Origin: Verrucomicrobiales bacterium
Lineage (GTDB): Bacteria; Verrucomicrobiota; Verrucomicrobiia; Limisphaerales; JAQGOV01
Assembly (NCBI GenBank): GCA_028293425.1
Contig: JAQGOV010000105.1
Location: forward strand, 1 to 45,701
Reading direction: 5' to 3'
Length of the DNA stretch: 45,701 nucleotides
Part shown: positions 8,913 to 18,188 of the stretch, in pieces
Layout: every line of letters begins with the position of its first letter
Position numbering within the stretch: the first letter of the stretch is position 1
Notes under the pieces: model-generated
What the model was told of the DNA's origin: nothing
Database searches by the model: none
What the model saw: only the letters and a program-made list of their open reading frames with translations
Made by a program: the position numbers and the translations under genes

Positions 8913-8972
8913 GAGCCGTTGAAACGGCTCCGACCGCCTTAGCCCCCTCTACACCGCGCTAAACGGCGGTGT
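8913..8972. repeat. Two consecutive perfect hairpins in the divergent intergenic region
   Basis: GAGCCGT-TGAA-ACGGCTC (8913-8930) is followed by ACACCGC-8 nt-GCGGTGT (8951-8972). Neither has a U-tract in either direction, so they are not classical terminators. They sit between the divergent regulator and glycosyltransferase genes. A REP-like intergenic repeat or an mRNA leader structure are the main options. Confidence 0.5.
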
Positions 8973-9092
8973 TAATGAGTGGTTGGCGTGATTCGACCGT
9001 GATGTGCTCCATTTCATGCCCTCCCTCCTGAAGCGGGCTGGACCAATTTTCTCTCGCCCCGCCCCGGCAAGCTCCATATCCTGTCCAGCCTT

Positions 9093-9836
9093 GTGGAAAC
9101 CGTTATTTCCATCATCGTCCCGATGTATAACGAGGCAGACAATGTCCTGCCTCTCGCGCGTGAAGTGGGGGCAGCTTTTGCTGCTCAACCGCGCGCTTTT
9201 GAACTAGTGCTGGTCGACGACGCAAGCACGGACTCCACCTGGAACCAGATTCAAGGAGCGATCGAAACGTTTCCCTTTATCCGCGGTCTCCGCCATCAAC
9301 ACAACGGCGGTCAAAGCGCGGCCCTTTGGACCGGCATCCAGGCCTCGACCAGCCCCATTCTTGCCACGATTGATGGTGATTTGCAGAACGACCCCGCAGA
9401 CCTTGTTCGCATGCTTGGCGAACTCGACCGCGTGGACTTTGTTTGTGGCATGCGCCTGAATCGCCGCGACACTGCCATCCGGCGCATTTCCTCCCGAATC
9501 GCCCGCTGGGCCCGCAAGGCAGTTCTTAACGCCGACTTCCGCGATACTGGGTGCGCGGCCCGGGTCTTCAAACGTTCCGCTTTGGAAGGGCTCTTCCCAT
9601 TCAATGGGCTGCACCGATTTCTACCCGTCCTGGTCCACGGTAATGGCGTGAAGACACTCGAAGTTCCAGTGAACCATCGTCCCCGGGTTGCGGGTGTTTC
9701 CAAGTACGGGGTGTGGAACCGGCTTGGGCGGGGCATTTACGACCTTTTTGCGGTTGGTTGGTATCTCAAGCGGTGCATTCGGCCGATCCCGTTTTCTGAG
9801 ATGAAGAAGCCGGAGCAAATAACTGCGCGAGTTTAG
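9093..9836 (+). CDS. Family 2 glycosyltransferase, dolichol-phosphate-mannose-synthase-like
   Basis: A GT2 (GT-A fold) transferase. It opens with 'VISIIVPMYNEADNV' and has the nucleotide-binding 'LVLVDDASTDST', the metal motif region 'ATIDGDLQNDP' and the 'DTGCAARVFKR' segment typical of DPM1/undecaprenyl-phosphate sugar transferases. The C-terminal part is a short, weakly hydrophobic tail ('YDLFAVGWYLKRCI') rather than two full membrane helices. It probably moves a sugar from a nucleotide donor to a polyprenyl phosphate at the inner membrane. Start is a GTG at 9093, directly ahead of the first beta strand. The upstream 250 bp contain hairpins. Confidence 0.88.
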   Translation: METVISIIVPMYNEADNVLPLAREVGAAFAAQPRAFELVLVDDASTDSTWNQIQGAIETFPFIRGLRHQHNGGQSAALWTGIQASTSPILATIDGDLQNDPADLVRMLGELDRVDFVCGMRLNRRDTAIRRISSRIARWARKAVLNADFRDTGCAARVFKRSALEGLFPFNGLHRFLPVLVHGNGVKTLEVPVNHRPRVAGVSKYGVWNRLGRGIYDLFAVGWYLKRCIRPIPFSEMKKPEQITARV

Positions 9837-9893
9837 GTTGCAAAAATTTCTCTAAAGGATCATCCCGAACTGCCGAAGGTTGTTCTAGCAGTT

Positions 9894-10196
9894 ATGACAG
9901 CCGACGAAACCGAGATTTTTGAATTTCTAAGGCAGTTCCCGAATTTATACGTTTCGGTAACGGAGATTTCCAAGCGCCTTGGCAACCGCGGCCGTTATGC
10001 CTGTGACCGAACGTGGGCTCGCCCTATTTTACGCCGCATGGAAATGGACAACGTCGTTGAGTCTAACGCCTTCGGCGAATACCGCTTGATCTGCCCCAAA
10101 GGTGACACCCAACTCTTTAAGGACGCTCTCAAAAACCCTACCGGAGCCGTCCCTCTGGGCGACACCACCATTATTTTGTTGGACGATTCGAAATAG
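9894..10196 (+). CDS. Small winged-helix-like hypothetical protein
   Basis: A 100-residue protein I do not recognise by name. The first 70 residues look like a winged helix: 'EIFEFLRQFPNLYVSVTEISKRLGNR', a second helix 'TWARPILRRMEMDNVVE', then a short hairpin 'SNAFGEYRLI'. The rest is a flexible acidic tail. It could bind DNA or a protein partner. It converges on glnE and the two genes overlap by 26 bp at their 3' ends. It starts with ATG 57 bp after the glycosyltransferase stop on the same strand, so cotranscription is possible. Confidence 0.65.
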   Translation: MTADETEIFEFLRQFPNLYVSVTEISKRLGNRGRYACDRTWARPILRRMEMDNVVESNAFGEYRLICPKGDTQLFKDALKNPTGAVPLGDTTIILLDDSK

Positions 10197-13100
10197 TTTT
10201 GCTGCCGCCTGGCTCCTCCTCTTTCCGGAAGTAATGTGAGTACTCCGTTCGAAGCTGTTTCCGCCAGCCGCTAATCGCTTCCCGAAAAGCCTCGGGTGAA
10301 ACAAAACCGCACCGAACTGAGACGCGATAAAATGGCGCCGGGTCGATTGGCAGGAGCGCCTCTCCTTCAAAGCTCCACCGCCTCAGGATCCCTTCCGTTC
10401 GTTGCAGCTTCCGGTAGCTCTCAATAAACTTGTCACCCTCCGAGAAAATCCCAGCGTCGTTTGCCCGCAGAAGCGCACGCAACGTATTCGCCTCCTGCCA
10501 GCCGTGCTCCAGGCAAATCGCCTGGGCCAGAAACTCCGCATCCATCAGTCCGCCGCTCCCCGTCTTGATCGCCAGGGCGTCCTGCCCTGCCGGGGTTCGT
10601 TCCTTTTCCACGCGCCCCCGCATGTGCGCAATCTGCTGTTTCCATTCCGGAGTCCACGCGGCAAGAGCTTTCCTGCTGAGCTGGTCCTTTCCCTGCGCAT
10701 GGGGTTTTCCGGTGACGAGGCCGAAATTCTCCTTCACGTTCTCGGGGCTGAAGTTAGCGAGGCGTGCTGCCATTTTCTGAAATTTTTCACCCAGCTTTTG
10801 GTCCCCGGCCACTGATCGAATACGAGTCAGCGATTGGATTTCCCAAAGCTGGGCCCGATTTCGGTAATATTCTTCATAGGCGTTCAGCGAGTTTACCAGG
10901 AGCCCTTTTTCTCCGTCTGGACGCAGTCGTGCGTCCGTGGCAAAGGCCATTCCATGTTCCGTGGGGGCGGAAAGCAGATCCATCACTTCAATGGCCAATT
11001 TCTGCAACTTCGGCATCTGCTTCTGGCCAGACTCAGCTACAAAGATGATGTCCAGGTCCGAGCCATACGTCAGCTCCTGCCCGCCCAGTTTGCCTAAGCC
11101 CAGAATCACGAGCGGCGGCCGTTTAATCTTGTGCCGTCGCAATACTACTTCCAGCGCGTATTGCAAACAGGCGTCGGCCAGCGCCGAGAGCTCGTTCGCA
11201 TTCTGCTCGAAGTCAGCCAACCCCACGATATCCCGCAAACCCAATCGCATGAACTCCGCCTGATGATACCGGCGAATCCACATCTTCTGATCTTCGTCCC
11301 CTAGACCATGCCGCAAATCCGCCAGGGTTTCTTCCGCTGTTTTGGATCGGCGCAGCCTTCCGCTCAGAACCAGTTCGTCCACCAGGTCTGGCGTGCGAAT
11401 CGCGATCTCTGCCAGGAACTCCGACCGGTCGAACAGCATTAAAAGAAGGTCAAACAGAGACGGATTGGTCGCCCAGATTTCAAAAAGCATTGCCCGCGTG
11501 CCGTAGGCTGAAATGAAACTGTCGAGTCGAGCCAGCACGCGATCCGGGTCCGAAAGTAGCGGCCGCGCCAGGGTCTGGTCAGGCCTGGCCTCGTCAAGCC
11601 GGTTCCGGCGGCATAGTTCAAACAGTTTCGGGATTAACTGGAACGCCAGGTCCGTGGTCCGCATCGACACATGCCCATACCCAGGCCCGTTTGCAAATTC
11701 TGTGATCAAGCGGAACGATTTATCCACGTCTTTGAACGAATGTTCCGCCAACAATCGCTTCCATTGACTTTCCGCCCCTTTGAACTGCCGGGGCAACGTG
11801 CCCGACGAAGCCTCCGGCCGTTCCGCCTTCAAAAATTTGTCGTAGGATTGACGCACCTTCCGGGTGTGTTCTCGCAACGCTTCCTCGAAGTCCTTCAATT
11901 TGCCAAACCCCATGAGCCGCGCCAGCCGTTCGCGGGATGCGGCGTCCGTGGGAATCGTGTGCGTCTGGAGATTGTTCTCCATCTGCAACCGGTGCTCGAT
12001 GTCGCGCAGGAAGCAATACGCTTGCGCCAGGGTTTTTGCTTCTGCGCCTTCCAGCAGCTTGTATTGCACCAGCTTTTCCAAGGCGGGCAGCGTTTGGGGT
12101 CCTTGCAAAAATGGCAGCCTGCCCGCATTCAAGAGCTGGAGCGTTTGGGCGATAAATTCGATCTCCCTTATGCCACCCCGCCCTAGCTTCACGTTGCGCT
12201 CCAATTCGCCGCTCCGCACCACTTCGGTTTCGATGCGGTCCTTCATCCCTGCGATTTCGCGAAGCACGTTCTCATTGAGCGAGCGCGGGTACCGAAAGGG
12301 CTGCACCATTTCCATGAATTCCCCCGCGACATTGGTGTCGCCCGCCACCTTCCGCCCTTTGATCAGCATCATGCGCTCCCAGGTTTGGCCCCATTGCGCG
12401 TAAAAATTCTCGTAACTGCCCAATGACCGTACCAGCGGCCCTGAGTCGCCTTCCGGACGCAGCCGCAGGTCGATCCGATAAAGAATCCCTTCCGAGGTGG
12501 CCCGTAAAACCTCCGCTACAAACATTTCGGCCAGCCGTTTGAAAAACTGGTGGCTGGTCATGCTAACCTCTGGCGGTTTGGTCCTGCGCTTGGGCGGTTG
12601 TTTGAAGACATGGCCTTCTTCGCTGTAAACAAACACGACGTCGACGTCCGAGCTGTAATTGAGCTCCTGTCCACCGAGCTTCCCGAGGCCAACCACGCAA
12701 AATTCCGTCGGCTGCCACTCGCCGTCGGCGTTTTGGTGCCAAGGCTGGCCAAAACGCTCTTCCAATTGGCGGCGGCAAACCTGCAATACCGTACTCAAGG
12801 AAACGTCCGCCACATCCGAAATCTCCTGCAGAATTGCTGGCGTGGCAGCCAGCTTGGCCAGATCGCGCGTCCCCACTCTCAAGAGTTGGCGCTGCTTAAA
12901 CTGGCGAATTCCTTTCAGCGCCCCGGCGTAGTCTTTGCTAGCGAGCGCGGGGCCGAGCCATTGCTGGACCTCCCGCCGCATTCCCTGTTCACGCCGCGAA
13001 TGCAGCAGCGCTTCGTTGTCCAGCAGATCGGCCATCCAATCAGGATGGGCTTGCAATTGCGCAGTTAGCACTTGCGAACCACTGAATACCGCCGCCAGGA

Positions 13101-13278
13101 TGCGTGCCTGCTCGGCGGAGAGCTTGTGTAATAGTTCCGCAAGTTCCGATGACGTCAGTTGCTGCAGAACTGAGTTCACGCGCACGGGATCAGCGCATCC
13201 CTTTATAGCCTCTTTCCAGTGCAGCAGGGAAGCGAGCCCATCGTTGGTTAGCTTAGAAACTGATTTTTTCAATGGCAA
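10171..13278 (-). CDS. glnE: Glutamine synthetase adenylyltransferase/adenylyl-removing enzyme
   Basis: The 1035-residue protein has two nucleotidyltransferase domains in tandem, the GlnE hallmark. The N-terminal adenylyl-removing domain carries 'GLGKLGGQELNYSSDVDVVF' and the C-terminal adenylylating domain 'GLGKLGGQELTYGSDLDIIF', each followed by its 'LRPEGDSG' or 'LRPDGEKG' segment. The enzyme adds AMP to glutamine synthetase, or removes it, in response to nitrogen status, usually under PII control. It is somewhat longer than the usual ~950 residues. The track start is a TTG overlapping the upstream glycosyltransferase by 26 bp; a second TTG lies two codons on, and the true start is uncertain. 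No glnA or glnB gene is in the window. Confidence 0.95.
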   Translation of the reverse strand: MPLKKSVSKLTNDGLASLLHWKEAIKGCADPVRVNSVLQQLTSSELAELLHKLSAEQARILAAVFSGSQVLTAQLQAHPDWMADLLDNEALLHSRREQGMRREVQQWLGPALASKDYAGALKGIRQFKQRQLLRVGTRDLAKLAATPAILQEISDVADVSLSTVLQVCRRQLEERFGQPWHQNADGEWQPTEFCVVGLGKLGGQELNYSSDVDVVFVYSEEGHVFKQPPKRRTKPPEVSMTSHQFFKRLAEMFVAEVLRATSEGILYRIDLRLRPEGDSGPLVRSLGSYENFYAQWGQTWERMMLIKGRKVAGDTNVAGEFMEMVQPFRYPRSLNENVLREIAGMKDRIETEVVRSGELERNVKLGRGGIREIEFIAQTLQLLNAGRLPFLQGPQTLPALEKLVQYKLLEGAEAKTLAQAYCFLRDIEHRLQMENNLQTHTIPTDAASRERLARLMGFGKLKDFEEALREHTRKVRQSYDKFLKAERPEASSGTLPRQFKGAESQWKRLLAEHSFKDVDKSFRLITEFANGPGYGHVSMRTTDLAFQLIPKLFELCRRNRLDEARPDQTLARPLLSDPDRVLARLDSFISAYGTRAMLFEIWATNPSLFDLLLMLFDRSEFLAEIAIRTPDLVDELVLSGRLRRSKTAEETLADLRHGLGDEDQKMWIRRYHQAEFMRLGLRDIVGLADFEQNANELSALADACLQYALEVVLRRHKIKRPPLVILGLGKLGGQELTYGSDLDIIFVAESGQKQMPKLQKLAIEVMDLLSAPTEHGMAFATDARLRPDGEKGLLVNSLNAYEEYYRNRAQLWEIQSLTRIRSVAGDQKLGEKFQKMAARLANFSPENVKENFGLVTGKPHAQGKDQLSRKALAAWTPEWKQQIAHMRGRVEKERTPAGQDALAIKTGSGGLMDAEFLAQAICLEHGWQEANTLRALLRANDAGIFSEGDKFIESYRKLQRTEGILRRWSFEGEALLPIDPAPFYRVSVRCGFVSPEAFREAISGWRKQLRTEYSHYFRKEEEPGGSKTISNRPTK

Positions 13279-14206
13279 CTTCGATACCCGTATTCTTCTG
13301 TCCCCGCTGGACCTTGGTAAACAACCCGCGCCAGAAACCGATGCCGTAGCAAATGTGTGTCAACACCACCAGGGGCAGCGCCAGCACAGCCTTGCCGAAC
13401 CCTTTGGTCGCAGCGGACCCGAGTGTCTGCCCCACTACAGCCACCGCATAAAAGCCGAGCGGCACAAGGCCCAGCAGCCCGAAAAACGGGGCCAGCACAA
13501 GATACAGGCAAAATAGCGGTGGCACAAAATTCAGCACCGACCCGGGTGTCGGATGCAACCTGAACTGTTCCGCCCTGCCCCGTCCATAATTGAAAAGCAT
13601 CTTCACAAACGCTTTCAAGGTCGGCCGTGGCCGGCGATGCACCATGAAGTCCGGATCATACAAGAGCTGGCTGCCACGCTTTTGCAGCTCGTCCATGAGG
13701 GCATTCTCCTCATTGGGGTAGAGCGATTCGTCGAAGCCCCCTAATTCCACTAAATCCTTGCGACGCGCCATCAGGTTGCAAAGGATCAATTCCTTCTCGC
13801 CTGAAGGTCGCACCTGGCCCACTTTGTCATAACGTGCCCGGCTCGGACCAAAAGCCAGCCAACTGCTCAACACCACCGAAAATATTTTTTCGAGCCCGGG
13901 CGCCTCATTCGGACATAAATTCGGGCCGCCAACCATTGTTACCTTTGGGTTCTGAAAGTGACGCACCCCACGGCGGAGATTGGCAGCCAGCGGACGAGAG
14001 TCATCATCCAAAAAATAAATGAGGTCTCCTTGCGCCGTTTTGATGGCGGTGTTCCGCTGCACCGCCGGCTGCTTTCCTCGCGCAACAAGAATCTCCACCA
14101 ACTCGCGTGGATAATCCAATCCGCGCGCCGCCACCACGGCCGGAATTTCCGCTTGCCCCGGGCGCGTAGGGATAATAATAGTGACTTTAGGTAACAGCTC
14201 GTTCAC
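13253..14206 (-). CDS. Family 2 glycosyltransferase with C-terminal membrane segments
   Basis: A GT-A fold transferase with 'VTIIIPTRPGQAEI' at the start, 'GDLIYFLDDDSRP' as the DxD-type metal site, and 'PNEENALMDELQKRGSQLLYDPDFMVHRRPR', which resembles the acceptor or catalytic region of polysaccharide-assembly GT2 enzymes. The last ~90 residues contain two to three hydrophobic helices ('PLFCLYLVLAPFFGLLGLVPLGF', 'AVLALPLVVLTHICYGIGFW'), so it is a membrane enzyme. Start is a GTG. It overlaps the glnE start by 26 bp and probably shares a transcript. Its sugar and acceptor are unknown; cell-surface glycan synthesis is the reasonable guess. Confidence 0.85.
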   Translation of the reverse strand: MNELLPKVTIIIPTRPGQAEIPAVVAARGLDYPRELVEILVARGKQPAVQRNTAIKTAQGDLIYFLDDDSRPLAANLRRGVRHFQNPKVTMVGGPNLCPNEAPGLEKIFSVVLSSWLAFGPSRARYDKVGQVRPSGEKELILCNLMARRKDLVELGGFDESLYPNEENALMDELQKRGSQLLYDPDFMVHRRPRPTLKAFVKMLFNYGRGRAEQFRLHPTPGSVLNFVPPLFCLYLVLAPFFGLLGLVPLGFYAVAVVGQTLGSAATKGFGKAVLALPLVVLTHICYGIGFWRGLFTKVQRGQKNTGIEVAIEKISF

Positions 14207-14334
14207 GTGAGAAGATTATAAGCCCGTGCAACGCCAATCTGCATCCCCAATCTTTTTCCTCTGAATCCTAATCATCATCGTAATCCTTATCGTCCCTTCC
14301 AATTTTGGAATTCACACTTTGGACTGCAATTGCT

Positions 14335-15168
14335 TCACCCCAACTGCTGCAACCACTCAGGCCGGTACTTCGTCACCAAGTAAATCATCAGGAAAGACGC
14401 GGCATCAAAAAAACCATGCGCAAAAACCGCTGTCCAAATCGTGCGATGCCAGACCATGATCAATCCAAGACCTATCCCCAGAAAGGCAGTCATCAACACT
14501 CCGCCCCACCCTTGCGTCAAATGCCCCAGCCCAAAAGAAATAGCTGCGAGACAAACCGCAAAAACCTGGCCCCGTACTGAGCTAAACCACTTTGGCGCCA
14601 GATGGGCCATGCCTGACAACATCCCCGCGCGCCACAGCTCTTCTCGAAGCCCCCCCAACAAAAAACTGACGACCGTCACGTTGATCCAGAGATAAAACGG
14701 ACTGTTCACCAACGCGTTCGGGTCAATCAACTGCTCATAGTCCGGGTTGAGTTTCTGAATATCCTGGGGCTGTAATCCCAATAGCACCGAAAGCATTGCC
14801 TTCGCCACCACTGCAATAAGACCGATTGCGATTCGCAACCCGATGGCGTAAAGAAATCCTCGCGTCACGGCCGCGAGCGGGGACGTCCACCGCAAGCGCA
14901 GATCCTCCATTGAAGCACGCGAAAGCAGGATCGCTACTCCAAAAATGACCGAAAAAATGAAAACCTCGCCACCAATTCCTCCGGCCAGTTGGAGGGGATC
15001 CGAGGGCAGCATGGGGCCCTTGCCGGTTTTCAGGGTGGCCCCGAGAACGCCCAGGGTAATGGGATAAGCCGTTAAAATCAGAAGATGAATTCCCCAGCGC
15101 CACCGCGATACGGTGAAGCGCTCCGGCTCGGATTCCGGTATCACCGGCGGAAGCCCCGATTGTTCCAT
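14335..15168 (-). CDS. CPBP-family intramembrane metalloprotease
   Basis: A 277-residue polytopic membrane protein of the CPBP (CAAX-protease and bacteriocin-processing) family. The family's three motifs are visible: 'LREELWRAGM', 'ISFGLGHLTQGW' and 'VFAHGFFDAAS', giving the Glu/Arg and two His residues expected at an intramembrane active site. About seven hydrophobic segments surround them. The first motif reads EExxR rather than the usual EExxxR, one residue shorter. Relatives cleave prenylated proteins, process peptides or act as immunity proteins; the substrate is unknown. It lies 128 bp upstream of the glycosyltransferase gene on the same strand. Confidence 0.85.
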   Translation of the reverse strand: MEQSGLPPVIPESEPERFTVSRWRWGIHLLILTAYPITLGVLGATLKTGKGPMLPSDPLQLAGGIGGEVFIFSVIFGVAILLSRASMEDLRLRWTSPLAAVTRGFLYAIGLRIAIGLIAVVAKAMLSVLLGLQPQDIQKLNPDYEQLIDPNALVNSPFYLWINVTVVSFLLGGLREELWRAGMLSGMAHLAPKWFSSVRGQVFAVCLAAISFGLGHLTQGWGGVLMTAFLGIGLGLIMVWHRTIWTAVFAHGFFDAASFLMIYLVTKYRPEWLQQLG

Positions 15169-15356
15169 TCATCGCAAGGCTATTCTGCTTCAACCCCAAG
15201 GTCAAACCCGACCTCGGTCGGTTCTTTTCTGTGACCCACTTGGCTCTCGCCCTTCGAGCTTCGAACTAGGCTTTTCGCCCTAGTTGTTGATGAGGAGTTC
15301 ACCGGACAGATTGCTCTCGAAGTTGAAGGATAATCTGAGTTAACCACAGCATATTT

Positions 15357-15566
15357 ATGAAAAAGCAGCAATCACAGAGCAGCAGCCGCAAATCCAATTC
15401 CGAACGGGGATCGCACAGTGGAGGCGGAACACGTCGTTCGAACTCCCAGCGTTCCCAATCTCAAAGCGAGAGCGGTATTCATCGAGCCGGCCAGGGCGGG
15501 CCCGAACAAAATGCGGGAGGTCCTGAACATGAAGGACTCTCCGGAGACATCGACAAGAATCCCTAA
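15357..15566 (+). CDS. Small disordered Ser/Gln/Arg-rich protein, possible
   Basis: A 69-residue ORF with strongly biased composition: a basic Ser/Gln/Arg/Asn/Gly-rich first half ('KKQQSQSSSRKSNSERGS') and an acidic Gly/Pro/Glu-rich end ('GGPEQNAGGPEHEG'). No fold, signal peptide or membrane segment is visible. Such composition recalls small hydrophilic stress proteins, but I see no repeated family motif. No Shine-Dalgarno sequence is close to the ATG. It stands alone between the CPBP gene and the convergent propeller gene. It could be a real small protein or chance. Confidence 0.5.
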   Translation: MKKQQSQSSSRKSNSERGSHSGGGTRRSNSQRSQSQSESGIHRAGQGGPEQNAGGPEHEGLSGDIDKNP

Positions 15567-15613
15567 CCCACCGACCATTCACTCTCGATATGTCGGCGGC
15601 TTGCCCAAAGGGG

Positions 15614-18079
15614 CTAAGAATTTGGGCTTTTTAAGGAGGCGGTCTTCTTTTGCCCGGTTGCTGTCATACGGCGAGTAATATATTCCCGCAACAACGGAAT
15701 CTTGGATTTGGAGAGAAGGGATACCGCTTTGGCCGGGCCTTGGCCTGCTACCGGTTCGGCAGCGTACCAATACATTAAAGGCAAGTTGTGGTCCCCGGCG
15801 TCCTCCGCGTGGGAAAACAAGCCTTCCAGTACCGGTGTGCGTTTATCAATTGGCACGCGTTGCAAACCCGAAGCCAAATAAAGACGGACTACAGGCGAAG
15901 GATCTTCCTTGGCTAGGCGGGCCATTTGCTGGAGGAAAGCTTCGGAAGCTTCCTTGTTTTCCAGCATGAGTTGAATCGTCCATGCGCGGACGTATTCGTG
16001 TGGACTCCTGAGCGTTTTGCCAGCCACTTCTTCCGTAAGGCCGCCAGTGACATGCAGTGCCTGCAGGAGACGCAGTTGCCGGCTGGCCGAGGCAGGATCC
16101 AGCGCCCACTGGGGCCGGGTGAGGCTCATCCTTTTGTTATCAAGGTTCAGCAAGAACAGAATGTATTCCTGAGCTTTGGTGTTAGCTCCGCGCTCTTCGA
16201 GGATGCGGCGCGCATGGCGGACGTACCAATCGTTCTTGTGCAATTGAAATTGAACCAGTTCTTCTGAAGTCAGTTTTTGGAGATCAACTTTCGTCGCCTT
16301 TTTATCACCGTAAGCAATCTTGAAGATGCGTCCATTAGAACGGTCATGGGCATTTTGCTCACTCCGATGGCATTGGTTTTGGTCATACCAATCGATCATG
16401 AAAACGGCCCCATCCTGATCGTAGGTGAAATTGAGAATCTGGGACCAGCGATCGTTGAAATTGATAAAATCAGGCGCGTGGTGGCCCACGAAACCGCTGC
16501 CTTTGTGTTCAGGACTGTCCTGGTTGATGCGCTGGCCATGAATATTGTTCATGAAGAACTGGCCGCGGTATTTGTCGGGCCAATTATCTCCGAGATACAC
16601 CATCAGCCCAGCGTGCGCATGCCCTCCGCCAGCGGAATCCGAACGTCCATTTGCGGCGTGGGGACCTTTGCTCCCCAAATAGTGACGATGGTCTGCAATG
16701 GTCTTGATATCATCGTAGGTGTAAGGATTGAAATGTTGGCCTGCCTGCCGTTCGTAGCGAGCACCTTGAATCATGTGGAAAAGGTGTGGGATGACGCACG
16801 CTTCGATGATGCACTGGCCATTCTCATCGAAGTCGACACCCCACGGATTACTGGTGCCTTCGGCAAAAAGTTCGAACTGATGCTTCACCGGGTGATAGCG
16901 CCAAATACCGGCGTTGAGCCTCTGTCGTTCCGTCTCCGAGGCGCCGGGCTTGCCAACCTTGGATTGGGTAAAAACACCATGGCAGCCGTAGAGCCAGCCA
17001 TCCGGCCCCCAGGTGAAAGTGTTGAGCGTTTCATGCGTGTCCTGGTAAGCCCAGCCATCCAGCAGGATTTGCGGTTTGCCAGCCGGCTTTGGTGTGTCAC
17101 CGTCTTCGATCGGGATAAACATCAAGTAAGGCGCCGCGCCCACCCAAACACCACCAAAACCAACTTCCAGACCGCTCACCAGGTTAAGGCCTTCCATGAA
17201 AACCGTCCGCTTGTCGAACTTGCCGTCCCCATTGGTATCTTCGAGCACGAGAATCCGATCCTTCCCCTGCCCTTCCGGAGCGCGCTGCGGATAAGTGTAG
17301 GCCTCCGCAACCCAGACTCGGCCACGATCATCGAGAGCAAATGCGATCGGCTGCTTCACGTCAGGTTCACCCGCAAAAAGTTTTGCCGTAAAGCCTTCCG
17401 GGAGGGTCATTTCCTTCGCGGCTTGCTCGGGAGGTAAACCAGCGAACTTCACCTGGTCGACCGGCAACTCGGGCTGTTTCTTCTTCGCAAGCAGGTCTTG
17501 GGGAAACTTGGGTTCGCTGTCATAGAAGCGGAAATCATCAAAGTTCACATGCCCCCAATGGCCTTTCTGGTTATCTGTAATCCGAATGAACATTTCCTGG
17601 CCCCGATACTTCTCCAGGTTCACTACCACGCGTTCCAGATCTTCAGCTTCATGGCCAATATAGGTTTGGATGACTTTGTCTTTTGTCCCGTCCTTCAGGA
17701 GAAGTTCTACTTTTGTCGTCGGATGAGGCCCGCCAGCCGCTAGGAAACTGGCCCACGGATGAGTGATTTTGAAAGTCTCGGAGGTCAGCGTCCCGGTGAG
17801 GTCATCACCTTTGCGTTCATAGGTTCCAATCCAATACTGCCCTTGATGACGGGTGGTCATATCCGGCCGGCGCGGATGAACGGTATCTCCCTGAATCGGC
17901 TGCCCCTCAAAAGCATTCCCCGTGGCAGTCCAGTCTTTCAGCGTGCCATCCTCAAAATCAAAATTCAGCGGTTTGCCATCTTTCCCCAGGGGCTTGACCC
18001 CGACCGGCGGAGCGTCCGCCGCCCACAAAACGCCACAACAGGAAAGAATAACGGCGACGAGGAGAGACTTTCGTAGCAT
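15614..18079 (-). CDS. Exported PVC-type beta-propeller protein with N-terminal jelly-roll domain and HEAT-like repeats
   Basis: An 821-residue secreted protein (signal peptide 'LLVAVILSCCGVLWAAD'). Residues ~35-190 look like a carbohydrate- or lipid-binding jelly roll ('FDFEDGTLKDWTATG', 'HVNFDDFRFYD'). A PVC-type dehydrogenase propeller follows, from 'MTLPEGFTAKLFAGEPDVKQPIAFALDDRGRVWVAEAYTYP' onward, with calcium-loop-like 'LEDTNGDGKFDKRTVF'. The C-terminal ~200 residues are helical and HEAT-like. Unlike the protein at 3333-6311, no CxxCH motif is present and the protein stops soon after the HEAT region, so it cannot carry a covalent heme of its own. The propeller could act as lectin or enzyme; substrate unknown. 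It is preceded by about 110 bp without a gene. Confidence 0.87.
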   Translation of the reverse strand: MLRKSLLVAVILSCCGVLWAADAPPVGVKPLGKDGKPLNFDFEDGTLKDWTATGNAFEGQPIQGDTVHPRRPDMTTRHQGQYWIGTYERKGDDLTGTLTSETFKITHPWASFLAAGGPHPTTKVELLLKDGTKDKVIQTYIGHEAEDLERVVVNLEKYRGQEMFIRITDNQKGHWGHVNFDDFRFYDSEPKFPQDLLAKKKQPELPVDQVKFAGLPPEQAAKEMTLPEGFTAKLFAGEPDVKQPIAFALDDRGRVWVAEAYTYPQRAPEGQGKDRILVLEDTNGDGKFDKRTVFMEGLNLVSGLEVGFGGVWVGAAPYLMFIPIEDGDTPKPAGKPQILLDGWAYQDTHETLNTFTWGPDGWLYGCHGVFTQSKVGKPGASETERQRLNAGIWRYHPVKHQFELFAEGTSNPWGVDFDENGQCIIEACVIPHLFHMIQGARYERQAGQHFNPYTYDDIKTIADHRHYLGSKGPHAANGRSDSAGGGHAHAGLMVYLGDNWPDKYRGQFFMNNIHGQRINQDSPEHKGSGFVGHHAPDFINFNDRWSQILNFTYDQDGAVFMIDWYDQNQCHRSEQNAHDRSNGRIFKIAYGDKKATKVDLQKLTSEELVQFQLHKNDWYVRHARRILEERGANTKAQEYILFLLNLDNKRMSLTRPQWALDPASASRQLRLLQALHVTGGLTEEVAGKTLRSPHEYVRAWTIQLMLENKEASEAFLQQMARLAKEDPSPVVRLYLASGLQRVPIDKRTPVLEGLFSHAEDAGDHNLPLMYWYAAEPVAGQGPAKAVSLLSKSKIPLLREYITRRMTATGQKKTASLKSPNS

Positions 18080-18188
18080 GGATAGATTCTGTAAACGCAG
18101 AACTCAAATGGCAAGAAGATCAGAGAGTGGAGTTTCGCTTCCGTCGTGGCACCGCACAAACGTGTGTGAGGGAGGCTAAACCACGCGA

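Noticed and set aside
15241-15300. tRNA or terminator at the AACTAGG/CCTAGTT hairpin
   Set aside because: The stem has 7 bp and an 8-base loop, with no cloverleaf and no U-tract.
16277-17437. 386-residue plus-strand ORF opposite the PVC propeller gene
   Set aside because: Antisense shadow of a clear family member on the minus strand.
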